DNA from: Chamaea fasciata | Taxonomy: Eukaryota > Chordata > Aves > Passeriformes > Sylviidae | Reading direction: 5' to 3' | Assembly (NCBI GenBank): GCA_029207755.1 | Contig: JARCOQ010000001.1 | Location: forward strand, 94,654,640-94,718,639 | DNA length: 64,000 nucleotides | Part shown: one piece after another, positions 25,201 through 40,200 of the stretch | Layout: the number at the start of each line of letters is the position of its first letter | Numbering within the stretch: position 1 is the first letter of the stretch | Notes under the pieces: model-generated | Told to the model about the DNA's origin: nothing | Databases searched by the model: none | Seen by the model: only the letters and a program-made list of their open reading frames with translations | Position numbers and translations under genes: made by a program

Positions 25201-28200
25201 GCTGGAAATACTTTGGTTGCATTTTAATTCATGCTCATTGTTAAGAGTTATTTTGTGAACATTATCCCACGAACGAGTGCAAGTGAACTGTATATTGAGA
25301 GGGCTATGCAAGAAGTAGCCTGGTGTCTTGGTTTGAGAGACAGGTGTTTGCTAGGGAAGGTCAGGACCTCCCTAGGAATGGAGAATTCAAATCCCCTCCT
25401 GCCAAATTATTATAATTTAGAAAATTAAAGGGGCTTTCAGGCAGAGGTATGGGGGTAGGAATAACAGTTCTTCACTAGTATGTATAACAAAGCAAAACAA
25501 ACAACAACTACAGCATTAACAATGAAACAGTACCAAGAACTTTGAGGGCTTTTCTTCACAAAACCCAGGGCAGTTTTGTCTCGGTGCCCCTGCAGGACCC
25601 TCAGAGCGCCAGGCTGGAACAGCGGAGAGTCCCGGGCTGGTAACTGGAATGGCAGGATGTCTCTGGCAGGGCAGGGGCGTGCGGGGTCACACTGTAGCAA
25701 AAGGAGCAGTGCCGCAACGGCGGGACAGGGCCGGCCCAGCTCCAGCTGGGCAGGCGGAGCTCAGAATTCTGGGGCGCACGAGCAGATGATGATAGATTTT
25801 CTCAGGACCGGACCCAGCTGGGACAGCGAACGCCTCCCGCAGCAAGCCACAGCCTGCCCGTGTCCTCTCCGATGCCATGCTGAGAGGCAGGGAGCAAAGC
25901 TGCCTTCAGCCCTGTCCTTATCTCCCCCTCCCGACTTCTGGCCATGTCTTTATTTTGGTCAAGCATCCTTAAACACCCAGTACTTAGTCTCCTAGCAACT
26001 TATGGGGAAAAATTCTATAGAGTAAAAAAGAAACAAACCTAACCCCCAACACCTGGTTAATGTTTGGAATTAACTTTTTATTTAAAGTTAAATCTTAATA
26101 TTTTGTAAACAAGTATTATTTGGCAAACCTAGTGAAGTTAGGATAATCATGAATAGGGCTTTGTCTGTCCTGACTGAATACTTGAGTTGAGGTTTGAATA
26201 CAGTCGCATCTAAATATTGCTCTACTGCTATCATTTCATATGATAAATACAGACAAATTCAAGATATCCAGCAAATTAAGCTTTTTTAACTTAATACTTC
26301 TTATTATGTCCTATGTCTTTGTCTTGATTTTATACAAAATGGTTTATACATCTGAAATATTGTGTTACAACTGCTGAGCCTACATCAGAATACAATTCAA
26401 AAGCATTGATGCTTTTCTTGCTTGGAGAAAAGCAAGTACAGCATTCTTAGTAGTCATACAGCTAATGGTCTGAAAATAGTTAATAGTTTTTAAAGGCCCA
26501 TTTAAAATGCCAGTCAGGGTTATAGATTAAGCTTTCTGAACTCTGAAGCAAAGGATGTAAGATGCTAAAATGTACATGTAAACTTCAGACTAAATAAATA
26601 CTTTTCTTCCTGGACATCAGTGCTGCCATACACTGTGGTACAGGGAAAGATACCTGTCTGTGGTTGTGTCTGCCTCAACTCAGCACAGTTGTTCCTCAGC
26701 AGTTTGCTTGTCACAAAGTGCAGTCTGGTTTAAGTTTATATCTTGTTGTAGGTCTGATACCAAATCTTGTCCTTGATAGGACTGGTACGTGGGAGAATTA
26801 AAAGATGTGCATGTGTCATATAGGACAAAATTTTTTTGTTAGTATTTTTTAATATTGGTGAATTATCAATTAGGTGTCAGAAATCCCAATAAATTGATTG
26901 ATTTAAGCTAATGAAAGGGATCCTGTACAGGGTTACATGGTCAGTTTTCAAGCAATCTTGTACTCATGTGTGCACTCACCCACAATCTGTCTCACACACG
27001 TGTACACACACAAGGCTGACACCTATTCCATGTTGGTATCTGTATATGCATACATCTGTGTACCAGTAAGACTAAATGTATAATATACACATAAATTAAA
27101 TAGACACAAGCATACAGAGTTCCTCACTGTTTTCTGCCAATGGGAAGAGCATGTAAGTGAACTTTTTTTTGGATGGCATTTTTGAAGCAGCAGTCACCTG
27201 TAAGCCACTCCGTGTGCAGAGAGTAACTTTGCCTATCTTTTGCTTATATTTTTCATATTCTGACTTGGAAAACAAGTAGATAATTGCATGCTGAGTGATT
27301 GCAAAAAAAAAAAAAAAAAAAAAACCAAAAAAAAAAAAGTGGAGTTTTACATTTGAGTGGTTTGGTAGTTATACCTAGTTTATAGCTTGTTTTTTTCTTG
27401 CAAATCAATACATAGATGTGTTTCATCTTAGTGTCGTGTATCGTGAAATAATTATATAGAAGTATAATTTACTACAGTGACTTTTTGCAGGGTGTTTTCT
27501 GGTGAGCTTCTTTGATCTCTATCCATTTTGTCTAGTAACTTGCATTAGCAAGAATTTGAAAGAGTGTGTTAGTTAAAATAGCTCTTTCTAATAATTTTTT
27601 TAGTGATTAGTTTGAGGCTACAGAGTTTAGTCTGTTTAACATTTCACTTAACTGTTATTCTCTTATGTGATCCTTCTTTTCCCTATGTGATTAGGATACG
27701 AAGCAAGAATGGAAAACAGAGCGTGCCATTATCCACAGCAACTGTGTCAATGGTTCACAGTGTCCCAGAACTGAAAGTTAGCTCTGAGGTAAGTGCCATC
27801 ATGCTTTTCTTGTTCACACCTTTCACAGTAGCTCCACAGTTGAGAAAATTAATTGCAGTACTTTTGTAAATGTTGTATGTACTTGATACAGGAAGTTTGC
27901 CTTCCCGTTGAAGATGAGTTTGGGGTTGCACATTAGTAGCCCCGGGGTTTTGTGAACTTATCTTAGTTTAGATTGATTTTTCTCATGATTTATACTGAGA
28001 TTTTTTGTAACTGTATACTGAAAAGATGTCACTTCAACAGCAGCCTGTGAACTTAATAGTTGAACATTTTTGTCAGTAAGCGTAAAGAGTTAAGTGAGAA
28101 GTTTCATTAGCTGAAATCTGTTCAAAGCTTGCAATGTCTCTGAAACCTAGCTTTCACCTTCACCTTGAAATTGACCCACTAGAAACAGTGAAGCTAGTTT

Positions 28201-31200
28201 GCTGCAACTTATCTGTATGGTAAAATTATTTCATTGTTTTTCAAATACTCCAAGTATTCCAAACTCATTAATATTTCAAATATTCATCTGAGTTATCAAA
28301 ATATGCTTGTTTATCCCTCAGTTTGTGTAGGGGGAAGGAGCATGTTTATTTTGAAGTTGAACATTCTGTTTATCTTCTTTATCAACCTGACCCCTTTTTA
28401 TGTTGCTACTTGATTTTTTTTCCTGGTAATTCTTCAGAGAACACCAATGAGGGGAACTGTGAAGATGTAATCACTTAGAGGTGTCCCCATCATAGAGGAG
28501 TGTTTCAAAGGGCAGTCTGCACTTGATTCTTGCTGCTATGTAGTGCTCTAACTTTACTTTCAAGTTCAGCTGTCTTGGGGGTAACACTGCAACTTGCTAT
28601 CAGAAGGGAATCAAGTGAACACTGAGCTTCACATGGTACTTGGAAAGTTTGTAAATATGCGCAGGAGGAGTAAGCTTTACTCCTGTTTCTGGATTATAAG
28701 GTCTTAATGTTAGTCCCCATGTGGCGCTGCATAATCTCAGCTGTTTATTTATTTATGTCTGAAGGCATACATGCTGTAATCTGAAGTTTGCAGGTATCAT
28801 TTCTGTCACCAGCAGCTTCAGTTTTACACTTAGTGTGGGGTTTTCAGACGTATTGTACTTAATGACACAAAATTGCTGGACGTAGCAGTCAAAAGTTCTC
28901 AGACCTCCTGATGAATTTTCCTTTGTGTTCAAAGCTATTGCTATTTTCTATCAGGACACTGCACCTTAAATCAGTGGTTACTTACTTGTTACATTTGAAA
29001 GTTTTGTGTTGAGTTTTTGAATTTTAAGAGTTAATAGTGTCACTAAGATCTGAGAGTAGACTTTGAGAGCATTTTTCTTCTGTAATAAATAATGCTCCAC
29101 AGCTGCCATTGCTGCAGTTATGTTGAGGCATCATTTCTTGTGCAGTTAGTTTGTACCAGAAGGGCTTCTCACGTGTACAGTACACAAAAAGCAATAAAAA
29201 TATTTCTGTGACACTAAGCTTAGCAGTGAATATTTCTGTTACAGCAAGCTGAGCAGCTGGGAAGAGAAGATCAACAGCGACTACATCGAAACAGAAAACT
29301 GGTGCTCATGGTAGATTTGGACCAGACATTGATCCATACTACAGAACAGCACTGCCAGCAAATGTCCAATAAGGTATTTGGTACCTTTCAATCCAATATA
29401 ACAAGAGGAATGTTTCTAACAATACTTAAATGATGGTTCTTTAAAAGTACATTCTGTGTTTAGGTAAAATTGTAGTTGAAGAATAAAAGAAAATGATAAA
29501 CAAGTCTTCGGTAATATGTTCCTTTTTCTCTGCATTCAAATTGACATTTTTCTTTCTTCCATTCATGCTTTCCTGCACTTTTCCTTTCTAATCGTTTTGA
29601 GAGTTTCAGGTAGCTATTTTTAGTCTCAGCTTTCCTTCCTCTGCAATTCACAAGCTGAGCGCTCAGTAATGAGACTATTTTCCCTCCAAATCTGAGGTAG
29701 ATACAGTGAACTACTGTTCAGTGTCCCTTTTTGAGCAATCCTATGTGTTCCTGCCTGTCATTCCATGAGTATGTGTAGGGATTTTTTTAAAACCTTTTGT
29801 GGGGGAGTGAGGAGGGGAGAGGTTGTGTATTTTATTTCTTCATGAAACAGTTGTTATTGAACTTACAAGGGGTATTAGCTTGTAACATTTCTGGGAGCTC
29901 TAGAACAAGAAACATGTTGAAATGTGTACAGCGTCTGGAACAAGAGGATGCAAACTCAAACATCAATATCATGCAAACTGCGATTGCTTAGTTGTTTTCT
30001 TTCCTCTTGCCATTCTTGCATGTCCATTAGGCTCAGCATATGTTCACAATTGCTAGGAAAATGCAAGCTAGAAATGTACATTGCAATTAAGCGGAAAGGG
30101 AACCATAAATATTGAACTTAAGGATTAAAAAAATCTTGGGTGTCTGAAAGGCTGTACCTCTATCAGTATAAATTCATTGTTTCAAGAAAAATAATTTTTA
30201 AAATATTTTGAGGTTTTTAACTGGGATCTTTATCTGCAAGCTTCCTTCCTGTTTTGCTCTCTGATGCTATGTTTCCATAGACAGACTTTGTTGGAGGAAG
30301 AAAACATGTTTTCTGAGATCAATGCGTATTGAAATGAGTCTGTCAGAAGTTCACTGAGAGCTATTGATTGTAGTGAGATCCTGAACTTCGATGAAACAAG
30401 CAGGTTGAGAAATTTCTCAGGTTGGTTTGCCATAAGTAAAGATTTGAATGAAAGCCACCTGCATCATAAATTTTTCAACAGTACAACTTCCTGCATTTGA
30501 AAGCCTTATTGTTAGACGGCCAGGCACAGAGCAGAAATGTGCTTTGGATTTTATTCATCCACATAATCTTGTGACCAAAACTTGCTTTGATCTAGTAGGA
30601 CCAAATAAAGTTGAAGTGAGGGAAGAGGGTAGTTCTGGAATGCTGGCATTTTTGTTTGCTATTTTGGTAATATTCAACGTGGTTTTTCTTCTAGGGAATA
30701 TTTCATTTCCAGTTAGGTCGAGGTGAGCCTATGTTGCACACACGTTTGCGTCCTCATTGTAAGGAATTCCTGGAAAAAATTGCCAAGCTCTACGAATTAC
30801 ATGTTTTTACTTTTGGCAGCAGACTATATGCACATACAATTGCAGGTGAGTAATATGTTACATTTGACAATATTTATCTACCCTGTCTTCATACTCATAT
30901 AATTAATTTTCTTAATGGAGTTATTTTCAAGGATTTGTCCTTTGTTGTGCAAAGCCACCTCCTAAATAGTCCTGTAAGTAGAATTCTTAGCTTGTTTTCA
31001 AGGCAGTGCCTATATGGCCTGTAATTTTAGAAATAATCCTTTCTGTTTCCCATCAGGTGTGCTTTGCTTCGCTGATGGTTAGAGAATCAGAGTGTTAACT
31101 ACTGCCTTCTTATTAAGTAAGAAGTTATGTTGATGGACCCTGGCAGTGATCCGCAACTTCACTTGTCTTAAAAATCTAATGTAACTGTTCCATAAAATTC

Positions 31201-34200
31201 TGACAATGTAACATCATCTCATCCTGTGGGGAGCGCCACCCCCTGTATGGTTTCTTTTCACCAAAGGAAGTTCTGCTGCTATAAATCAATTTACAGCAGT
31301 TCTGTTTGTGTCCTGGAGCTAAGATACACTTACTTCATGAAAAACAGAAATCTACCAGTATTTTCACATTACTTTCTCAAGAACTTAAAAATATTTTCTC
31401 CTAGTAAGTGAAAATTTGTATTTGAATTATAATTGTAGTAGTAGTCTGTTGTGTGGGTCACTGGCTGAATTTTATTTTTCCTGAGTAGTATAAAAGAAAC
31501 CTGCCCTGTTTGTGCAAGTGTATGGGTCTGAATCATGTTAAGAGGGACACCATGTGTTTAAACTGTCAAGATGGGTAAAAGCCAATTTTAGTCTTCCTTT
31601 TCAGAAGAACATTTTCTCCTCAAACTTCCCTTTATTGAGTCTGTTGGTCTAAGATAATATAATTAACAGTATTTTAGGTTATGACTCTGTCGAACTATCC
31701 ATGCTGCTGTTCCATGTCTCCTAGCTTTTTTTATGTTGTCTTTCACATTTGATTTTTTTCTTTGTGTCATATTGCCAGGAGTGTTTTGAACAACAATGTC
31801 CCAGTAGTCCTACTTCTTGGCAAGAAAGAAGATTCCAAAATAGTTAGAGAGGTAGCTATCCTAGTTAGCTCTAAAACAATTTAGAAAAAATATATATAAT
31901 CAAACAATTCTTTGTGCATATTAAATGCCATAGAAGTAATGACAATTATAGGAGACTTCTGAATGACAACATACAGCATTTCTGTAATCAGAATGTGATG
32001 CCTATTTGTGGTTTCCAGCTAATACGCCTTGAAAGGTTTAAGGCATGTCCTGTTCTGCTGATCCAAGTCAGTGTTTCTATGTCACTCAGTCTTTGTAGTT
32101 TGAAGAATCTTCCTAAAGCTTTGTCAGTCTTGCTATTGGATTAAGTGTTCTGTACTGCAAATCTGTGAGCAATTCTGTACCTTTCTGTCCTTCTTAGAAT
32201 GTGTTTTTATCTTCTGTGGCAAAAGAGGAATAGTTTTCTTATGCACTAGGTTTAAATACATGGTAGTCAGAAAGTGAGGGGGCAGTCATTCTCAGGTGGA
32301 TCTGTGTGCCATGATCTGGCCTTAGGTCAAAAGCTGTATAGCAAACGGCCTTCAGAGCCAGGGAGTAGTTGCAGAGGTAGTTATCTCACGATGTCTAAGT
32401 GCTTTCCCTGTCTTCTCTCAGTGTGTGATTTGGTCCTCTGCCCATTTTAGTCTCTAATTCCCTTTGTGGATTACCCTGCAGTCCCTGTGCTGCCACAGGC
32501 TGGCACTTATTGAGGTCATCATGCTCAAGCTACCCTGTTTATTCCACAGGGGGAACAGCCACCAAATGAGCAAATTAGGGTATTGCTGCTTCTGGATTTC
32601 TGCCTGAAGCTGTTTAACCTCATCAAAAACATTCAAACTGCAAGTGGGTTATTTGTGCGATTGGTGTTAGTTTCAGCTGAAATCTGCGGACAAACACTGG
32701 ATACAGCCTTTGGTCTGCCTACCTGTGCAGCCAAGCTGCAGTACTAGAGAAATACATAGCTGATACATATGGAGAACACTTGATGGCAGTATTGGTTAAA
32801 TGGTTTCTCACAGAGCTGTTCGTTTGATACTTTATTGTTATCCCTATGTTACATGAAGAACTTGTATTAAAATGCTGGGCATCTTTTTCATAAGAAAATG
32901 GTTGTTTGCTTAGGTCCTCTCTAGACATCCTATGTATATCTTTGTGAATTTTGAACTCTGACCTGCTCCTTTTATGTCCTAGAAGGCTTTTCAAAAGAGA
33001 TGGCATCTTGACAGTCCTTTCTCTCATCTCAGCTGACTCTTGCCAGCTGTTAAGTGGGATTAGCTGGTATTTGTAAACACCATTATCTAGAGCTCCCAGG
33101 AGTATTTCTCTTCTAAATTATTATTTCAAGCAATTGTTACTTAATTTCTTTTTCTGCTCTGTATAAGAGAAGTTTGGTATATTTAAAATCGATGTCAGCT
33201 TAAAAGCTAGTTGTAAAATGCCACAGAGAATTTTGAGTTCAGAAGCTATTAAGCAACCATAAAGAAATGTGAAATCACTCCAGATTTACAGTGAAATTTA
33301 GAAAGTAGGATCAAGTTGAGAGCATTCATATGTATGGTTTGTTACAGCAAGTGTATTACAGAATGTATACATTGTGTATGTATAATCACCAGTGTCTGAA
33401 ATTGTCCCAGCTTTTGAAAGATTGGGTCAACAGCTCTTTCAGGTGTAAAGTAGAATCTCAGATAAAACTGAAGGTAACCTGTTTCTTCAGAATTTCAGTT
33501 TTAGTTTTATTTATAAAAAGATTTACTCAAATTCATGTTGGTTCCAACTGTTGTATAACTTCTCCTGGGAACTGCTGTTTAACTCGATCTTTCTCTAAGA
33601 TTTGAGACATCCCCAATATGAGTTAGCTTTCAACATTGTATCTTTTGATGGTTTTAACTTAGTTTTTACTTATTTAAGAATGGTTTGGTTTTTTTTTAAG
33701 AGAGTCTTTGTAAGAGCAGGCAATACAGTTGGGTAGGTCTATGTGCAAGGAGCCAGTCTGAGATAATGGGAAACAAACCAATGGGGCAATAGCTAGGTGA
33801 GTCTACTGGATAGTCCTTCCTAATATGGTGGAGGATAATGATAGTGTCTTCAGTTTGTTCAAGAAACTTGGGGGCATACCTAGCTCAGCATCTAATTTAT
33901 GGGACTAAATGGAAGCTCAGTTTGTCAGCTTCGTTTGTCCTAGTCTCTCTTGCTCCCTATCTCAACTCATGAACCCGTCGTTATATTTTCTCTCCCCTCC
34001 CCAGCTACAGAGGAGAGTGAGAGAGTGGCTTTGGTGGGTGCCTGGTGTGTTGAAGAAAACAAATGATGCATGATGAATGAAATGTTACCTGCACTTTCCC
34101 TGAGATGTGAAAATATCAAATTGTTACATTGATTTAGTTGACAAGGGAGCATCTAAAAGAAACCAAACAGTTTGACCTTGAAAGAACTTCTTAAAAAGAG

Positions 34201-37200
34201 ACCAGTGCTGTTTTCTGTGTTGTTACTCAGGTAGCTTAGCTTCAGACTCTCCTAAGTTGGGCTTGTATCTTTGCAGATGGATCTTCAGTGAGCTCCATCC
34301 TCAGCGTATTTTTAGTTTAGTGATAAAGCATTACTGTGAGGCTTTCGAATGCTACCTTGGCTCCAAACCCTGGCAGCCAGGCTTTCTGCACTTGGACTTC
34401 TTTAGTTCAGCTTCATTTTTCTTACAGTTTTAGCTTGGCAACATTGCAACTGAGTGCCTCATTGAAGTTTTGTCGTGTAATCAGTGCACTTCTGCCTAAT
34501 TCAGTGTAGAGAGTTACTTTGTATTCAGACAGTCAGCAGAAGAGAATTTTGTTGGGGAGAACAGCAATTTGTATGATAGCTTTTGTAGTTTGTCAAAGTA
34601 TCTGTGTGTACAGCAATAAATTTTTGTAGCTAATTCTTTCAATTCATTATGCCTAGGTACTGCAAGGGTCTCACTACAGGGGATGATTCTACGAGTTTGC
34701 AGCAATTCTTAAGCATAGTCGGGTGAGTTAAGGTTGAACCTCTGTCCTTAACTCAGAATTTTCTTGCTTTTATGGGTTTTAAGTTATTCCAATTACACAT
34801 CAATATTAATTACATGCAGGATCATCTTTCAGAAGTGATGACTGATTTTTAGGTTTTTTTAAAACTTTGTTTTTGAAGTCCCAACTTAAGGTACTCTTGG
34901 GAGCTGCACTGTTAAAAGGAGTTGAGCATATGTTCTGTGTAAATCTGAGCTCCTTGAAAGAAAATTAAAGTTGGTTCACAGGGTCTCTAGTCATTCTGAA
35001 TTCTGTTTCTGGTTATAATATGGCCATCATTTAAAGTAAAAGAGAGTGAAACTTGAAAAGATGGTTCCCAAGTAAGTATTGACTGCCTTGTATTCATAAG
35101 AATAATGAGAATTTGATACTAGCTTCAATACAAATTCAGTAAAATGGAAAATGCCAGTTAACATTTAGTATGCCAGTTCCTTTCTAAGCAATTATGTGGC
35201 TGTGATTGCTCATGACGGTGAACTTCATTATTGGAGACTAGGTTCAGAAGCATGTGCATGTGTGTTTGTACACCCAAGTCCTCATTTCCCTAAATAGTGG
35301 CACTTTATCTTGCTTTAAGATTAGCTAGCACAGCTTCTGTTGGTTTTGGGGGTTTTTTTGTTTGATTTTTTTTTTTAAAGAGTGCAGTCAGAAAAGTTAC
35401 TACAACTGGGCCTAAATATTTCTAGAAGTCCCAAGATATATTCATTATGTGTAAATGTATTGAAGTAGTTTTTAGAGGTACAACTTAAAACCTACAAATG
35501 CAAGAGCTCCGGCTATGGAACTGTCCCATAACTTCCTACTGTGCCTAAATATTGCAGCACATTGCCGACTCTTGTGAGACTTCTCTGCAGTCCCTAGGCA
35601 TAATGAGCTAAGGAGAGCATTTAGCTTTAAGGAACCAACTGTAGAGAGATAAATGTAAGTTGCAAGAACCGTGTATCTATCACCTGCTGTATCTCTTTCA
35701 GCGTTATTAATTGGCTGTCACAAATTCAGTTGTTTTGCCATCTTGAAAGAAAATTAGATGGAATTTTCTTAAATTAATCTCAGTGAATTAGCTACAAACA
35801 CTTGATCTACTGTACTTTCTCCCATGTGATCTCATGCTTTAAAATTGTCTGTTAAACTGCTGTTGCAGAAATTAAAGTAGGTGAAGTATATAAAACATAA
35901 ACTAGGAACAAACATCTTGAACATTAACTTTTTAATTTCTTCTTCCAAAAGGATTTTTGGACCCTGAAAAGAAGCTTTTTTCCCATCGGATATTGTCAAG
36001 GGATGAATGTATTGATCCATTTTCTAAAACTGGGAATCTTAGGTATGTATATGGGTCTTAAGCATTATACAAAACAGGACAACAGAGAAAATATGCTAAA
36101 TAAAATAAAAATTACTCCGTCTGCACTTAATGTGTTTATGCTCTTCTTTGTCTGCCCCTTAAATATCAACACCATCTCAGTAAAACTGAGGTGTTGGGCA
36201 TTGCAGCATTTCGTCTACTTAATGGGTTCTGTGGTAGCAGAACAGTAAGAGTGTGATGCCATGGCATCATGTTTTCACTTACACTTCTTATTCTTGTAAT
36301 AACAACCATATTTCCACTTTGTCTTGTGGCCTTGTATAATGACTTTTATGTTGTGGTATTTTTAAGTAAACCAAAATTCTCAGTTTGCATTTAATTCATA
36401 ATTGGATACCTAGTATTCTGGCTTTCAAATGTGCTAAAAGCACCTTCTGTTCCTAGTGTTTCTTGAAATTAGGTCATCTAGAGCCGTGAATTCGTGTTCT
36501 AGTCTAAATTCACATTCTGATCTTTTTCAGAGTATAAAGCCAGGATTTTTTTTTCTAAGACAGATGTTTAATGCAGCTTTATGAAATACTAAAAGTTATT
36601 ACCTCTTCACACCTGACTATAGCAAATAAGCTTTTTTTTTTTCTTGCTCTGTTTTTTAAATGCATCTTAAGGACTATACCTCCTCTTTCTCCTAGGTGAT
36701 GGGTGATATTACTACTTCTGCATCCTTTATCTTGGGTTGAATGAATCTACTTTTTAAAGCCCATCTTGTGTCTTTTACCTATCTATATATAGGTAGTGTA
36801 TTGACCTTTTGATAGTTGACTTAGGGCTTTTGGTGTACAAAAAACAGTGAAAACTAGACTGAAAAGTTGTAATAGTTTTTGTAGAGGTTTCTTGTTTTCT
36901 GCTTTTCGTCTTTGAGACACAGACTTTAAAAGAGCTGTTTCTTTTTTTCAACTAACTTAAATTTGTTCAAAGCTTGTATTTTGAATTCCATAATTTTAAA
37001 ATTGCTGACTTTTTCTGGGTTTCTTTTGTAAGTTCCATGTTCTGCAGACATGCTCATAATAAATCAGAGCATCAACAGAAATCAACAGCTTTCATTGCTG
37101 TATAAATTTCTAAAACTGGCATAATTTATCAACTATTTTGTCCCTTAGAGATCTCTTTCCTTGTGGAGATTCCATGGTTTGCATCATTGATGATAGAGAG

Positions 37201-40200
37201 GATGTTTGGAAGTTTGCACCCAATTTGATAACTGTGAAGAAGTATGTATACTTTCAGGGGATAGGAGATATTAATGCACCTCCTGGATCAAGAGAAATGC
37301 AAATGAAGAAGAAAGGTAATTAGATTGGTTTTAAACTGCATTTATAACTTTGTCCACTTTTCAAACGTGATTGATGTAAGTCATTGAGATGGTCTTAGTA
37401 ATATTGCAGTTGTGCTCAGACGGGCAATCCCAGACTATTGAAGTTGACGGCACAAATGTGAATAGCTTGGTAAAACTGGACTGTTCTTACTGAGAGCATT
37501 CCTTTCGTCACCAGCCACGGCAGAAGCAAAGCAGTAGTAATTGTTGTGGCTGAGAGCTGATTCGGCAATACACCAAACTTCAGGACTGTGTTGAGGGGGA
37601 CAGTTTCTCCCTCACACCCCCATGTAAAACATGCTTTTTCTTCTTCAGGCCCTGTCCTTGCCTGTGGGACTTGGAGGAATAGGTAATAAACTCTGGCCTC
37701 AACACGCTGTTGTAAATGAATGTTGAAATCTGCTTGCCTCCCAGTCTAAATTGTTCTAATAAAACTAGGGGGAATTTTTAGCATCTACTGAACATGATGT
37801 TCTGGCATTTGACACAAGAACCTTTTGTTCAACAGGTTCAGCAGTGTAATACACATAATGGATTTAGAAAGTGCACATTACTAGATTGGTAATTATTTGG
37901 GGGCAAAATTTATTGGAAACACAATCTCATAAGAAAGAATTGTTGGGCTTTTTCCACTTTAGCCAAGGGCTTGGGGTTTTTTTTAATTTAATATTTATGA
38001 CATTGTTCTCTTTCCCTTGTTGAAATAGAAGTGTCTAATACAACAATAGAAATAGTGTGATCAACCTGAATCGGGTCTCTGTGTTGTGGGACCTCTACTC
38101 TTAGCTCCTGTTGTTACTTGCAGGGCAGGAGCATGCAGGCAAGAGGGAGACAAAGTAGCGTGATTTCACACAGTGTTCCCAGTGAATGTTTGTGTGCAAG
38201 GGTTTGGAAGTCTGTGGTTGCTTTAATTGTCTCCCTACTTCTGCAGACATTTGCAGACACATTCTAAAACAATTCTTCAGCTTTTGACTCTATTACCCTT
38301 TTACTTTCATTCCATCAGTCTTAAGTTGAGCTTGAATGGCATCTTTGTGCTGCTAAAATACTTTAGTCTTTTCAAAGACTAAAGTTCAGTTATTTTGTTA
38401 TGAAGATTAGGTAATATGAAAGACGTGCCTGTTTATAAATCAAGTTCTTGTACTGTAGTTCTGGATTATGACCTTATGAAGCAAATTCTGCCCATCTGCC
38501 TCCCATTTGTTTATTTTCATTGCTCTAAGTTGTAATAGTAAAACTTATACTACAAGACAAATCCTTTAATGCTTGCAGAGTTAACAAATAATTATTTATG
38601 ATCTGTGATTTAAAGAAAAAGAAGCTGCTTATATAACTTCCTGACAAAAGTAATGTTTGTTAGGTTTGACAGTGCTTTCCAGTAATCACTGACATCTAAA
38701 GAATTTTAAAAAATTTGAATAGCCTAGTGATTACCTCCAAGCATAATGAAATCTAAGTCCATCTGTAAACTCTGTTTAAGGTCAATGAAAATTAAATTTT
38801 GGTTAATCTTTAAAAAAGGAAAAATATGTATATGTTTTCTTTCTTGCCCATGTCTTAGCAAACCACTCTACAAAACCCGAGACATTGGATTCAGCGGTGA
38901 TTTCAGCAAAAGATGTTGAAGAAATCAAGAGTGTTATATGTGTAGAAGACCACAGTAATGGTCTCAAGAAAACTGCAAAGAGCACTTGCACTGCAAATGG
39001 GAGTACTTCTGTAAGCAGTGAAACAGCTGATGCGGATGTGAACTCTCATGATAAAGTTAATACCCAGGACCCCTTAAATGATAGCCCTGGTCACAAAATG
39101 GACAGTGAGGTCACTGATGATTTGGCAAATACAAAAGAATCTCAGATTTTTTCAGAACAAGTTGATACAACAGTTACAGAGAAGCAGCAAACCCAAGAGA
39201 AGACAACAAATGACTTGGACTTTGAACTGTCTAGTGACAGTGAAAGTGATGACGGATTGGATACCAAAAATTCGTCCACTTCTGTATCAGATAGTGAGAA
39301 TGAGGAAAAGAGAAGCTGGAAGAAATCTAAACAACCTCTGCAGGATGAAAATCTGCAGCAAGAGAGTTGCACTGATGCGAGTGAGAAAAAGGATGGTCTG
39401 GTGAACCATTCTGAGGACACACAGTCTGGTGAAAATATTCAGGACAAAATTGATCTTGAAACACAAGAGGAAAGCGAACAGGAAAGCCTTTGTGATTTAG
39501 GAAATGGGTCTGGAGACAAGAAAGAAGCTGAAACAGAATCTCAGATTAGTGAACAGTCTGGAATTACAATGGGTGAGTCCTTAGACCAGAGCATGGAGGA
39601 GGAAGAGGAGGAAGATGATACAGATGACGACGACCATTTAATATACCTCGAGGAGATCCTTGTGCGAGTTCACACTGATTATTACACAAAGTATGATAAA
39701 TACCTGAAAAAAGAGATTGAGGAAATTCCAGACATCAGAAAAATAGTACCAGAACTAAAAAGTAAAGTCTTGGCGGATGTAACCATAATATTTAGCGGAC
39801 TTTACCCCACAAACTTCCCTATTGAAAAGACACGGGAACACTATCATGCCACAGCACTTGGAGCTAAAATTGTGAAGAATCTTGTACTGGGTGCTGATGA
39901 TCCTGATAAAGCAACACATCTCATTGCAGCAAGGACAGGTAGGTATTTGAGCAGTTCTTAGTCTGTGAGAGTTCATGTGTTGAGCTTTTTTGTATAATCT
40001 TTACAGACTTTAATGTAACTGTGATTAGAATCAAAATCAAAGGAAAGATTCTTCCTAAAACAATTTAGCAGCCCTTTTTAAACGATCTTTCTCTTCTTTT
40101 TGCTGAAATGTGTCTTCTAATTGTTAAAAGTAGGACCCACTAAATACCCTCTGATGTAATGTGTCATGTCTCAGTTTTTTTGATAAGAATTGGTGATACA

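Larger units (their letters stand above)
24215..27694 (+). other. CTDP1: CTDP1 intron 2 (about 3.5 kb)
   Basis: Donor gtaagt, acceptor gattag. It holds a reverse CR1 fragment (24297-24640), a solo LTR with target duplication (25319-26056) and an A-rich run (27303-27338). The remaining sequence shows nothing else recognisable. Confidence 0.85.

Noticed and set aside
25576..25995. 139-codon ORF
   Set aside because: Lies wholly in the GC-rich centre of the solo LTR and has no retroviral or host domain.
30448..30694. Open frame continuous with exon 5, suggesting a longer exon
   Set aside because: The acceptor cttctag at 30694 and the conserved join NKGIFHFQ show the exon starts at 30695.
37149..37151. 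Alternative acceptor two bases further on (tagag)
   Set aside because: It would shift the frame away from the conserved RDLFPCGD sequence.
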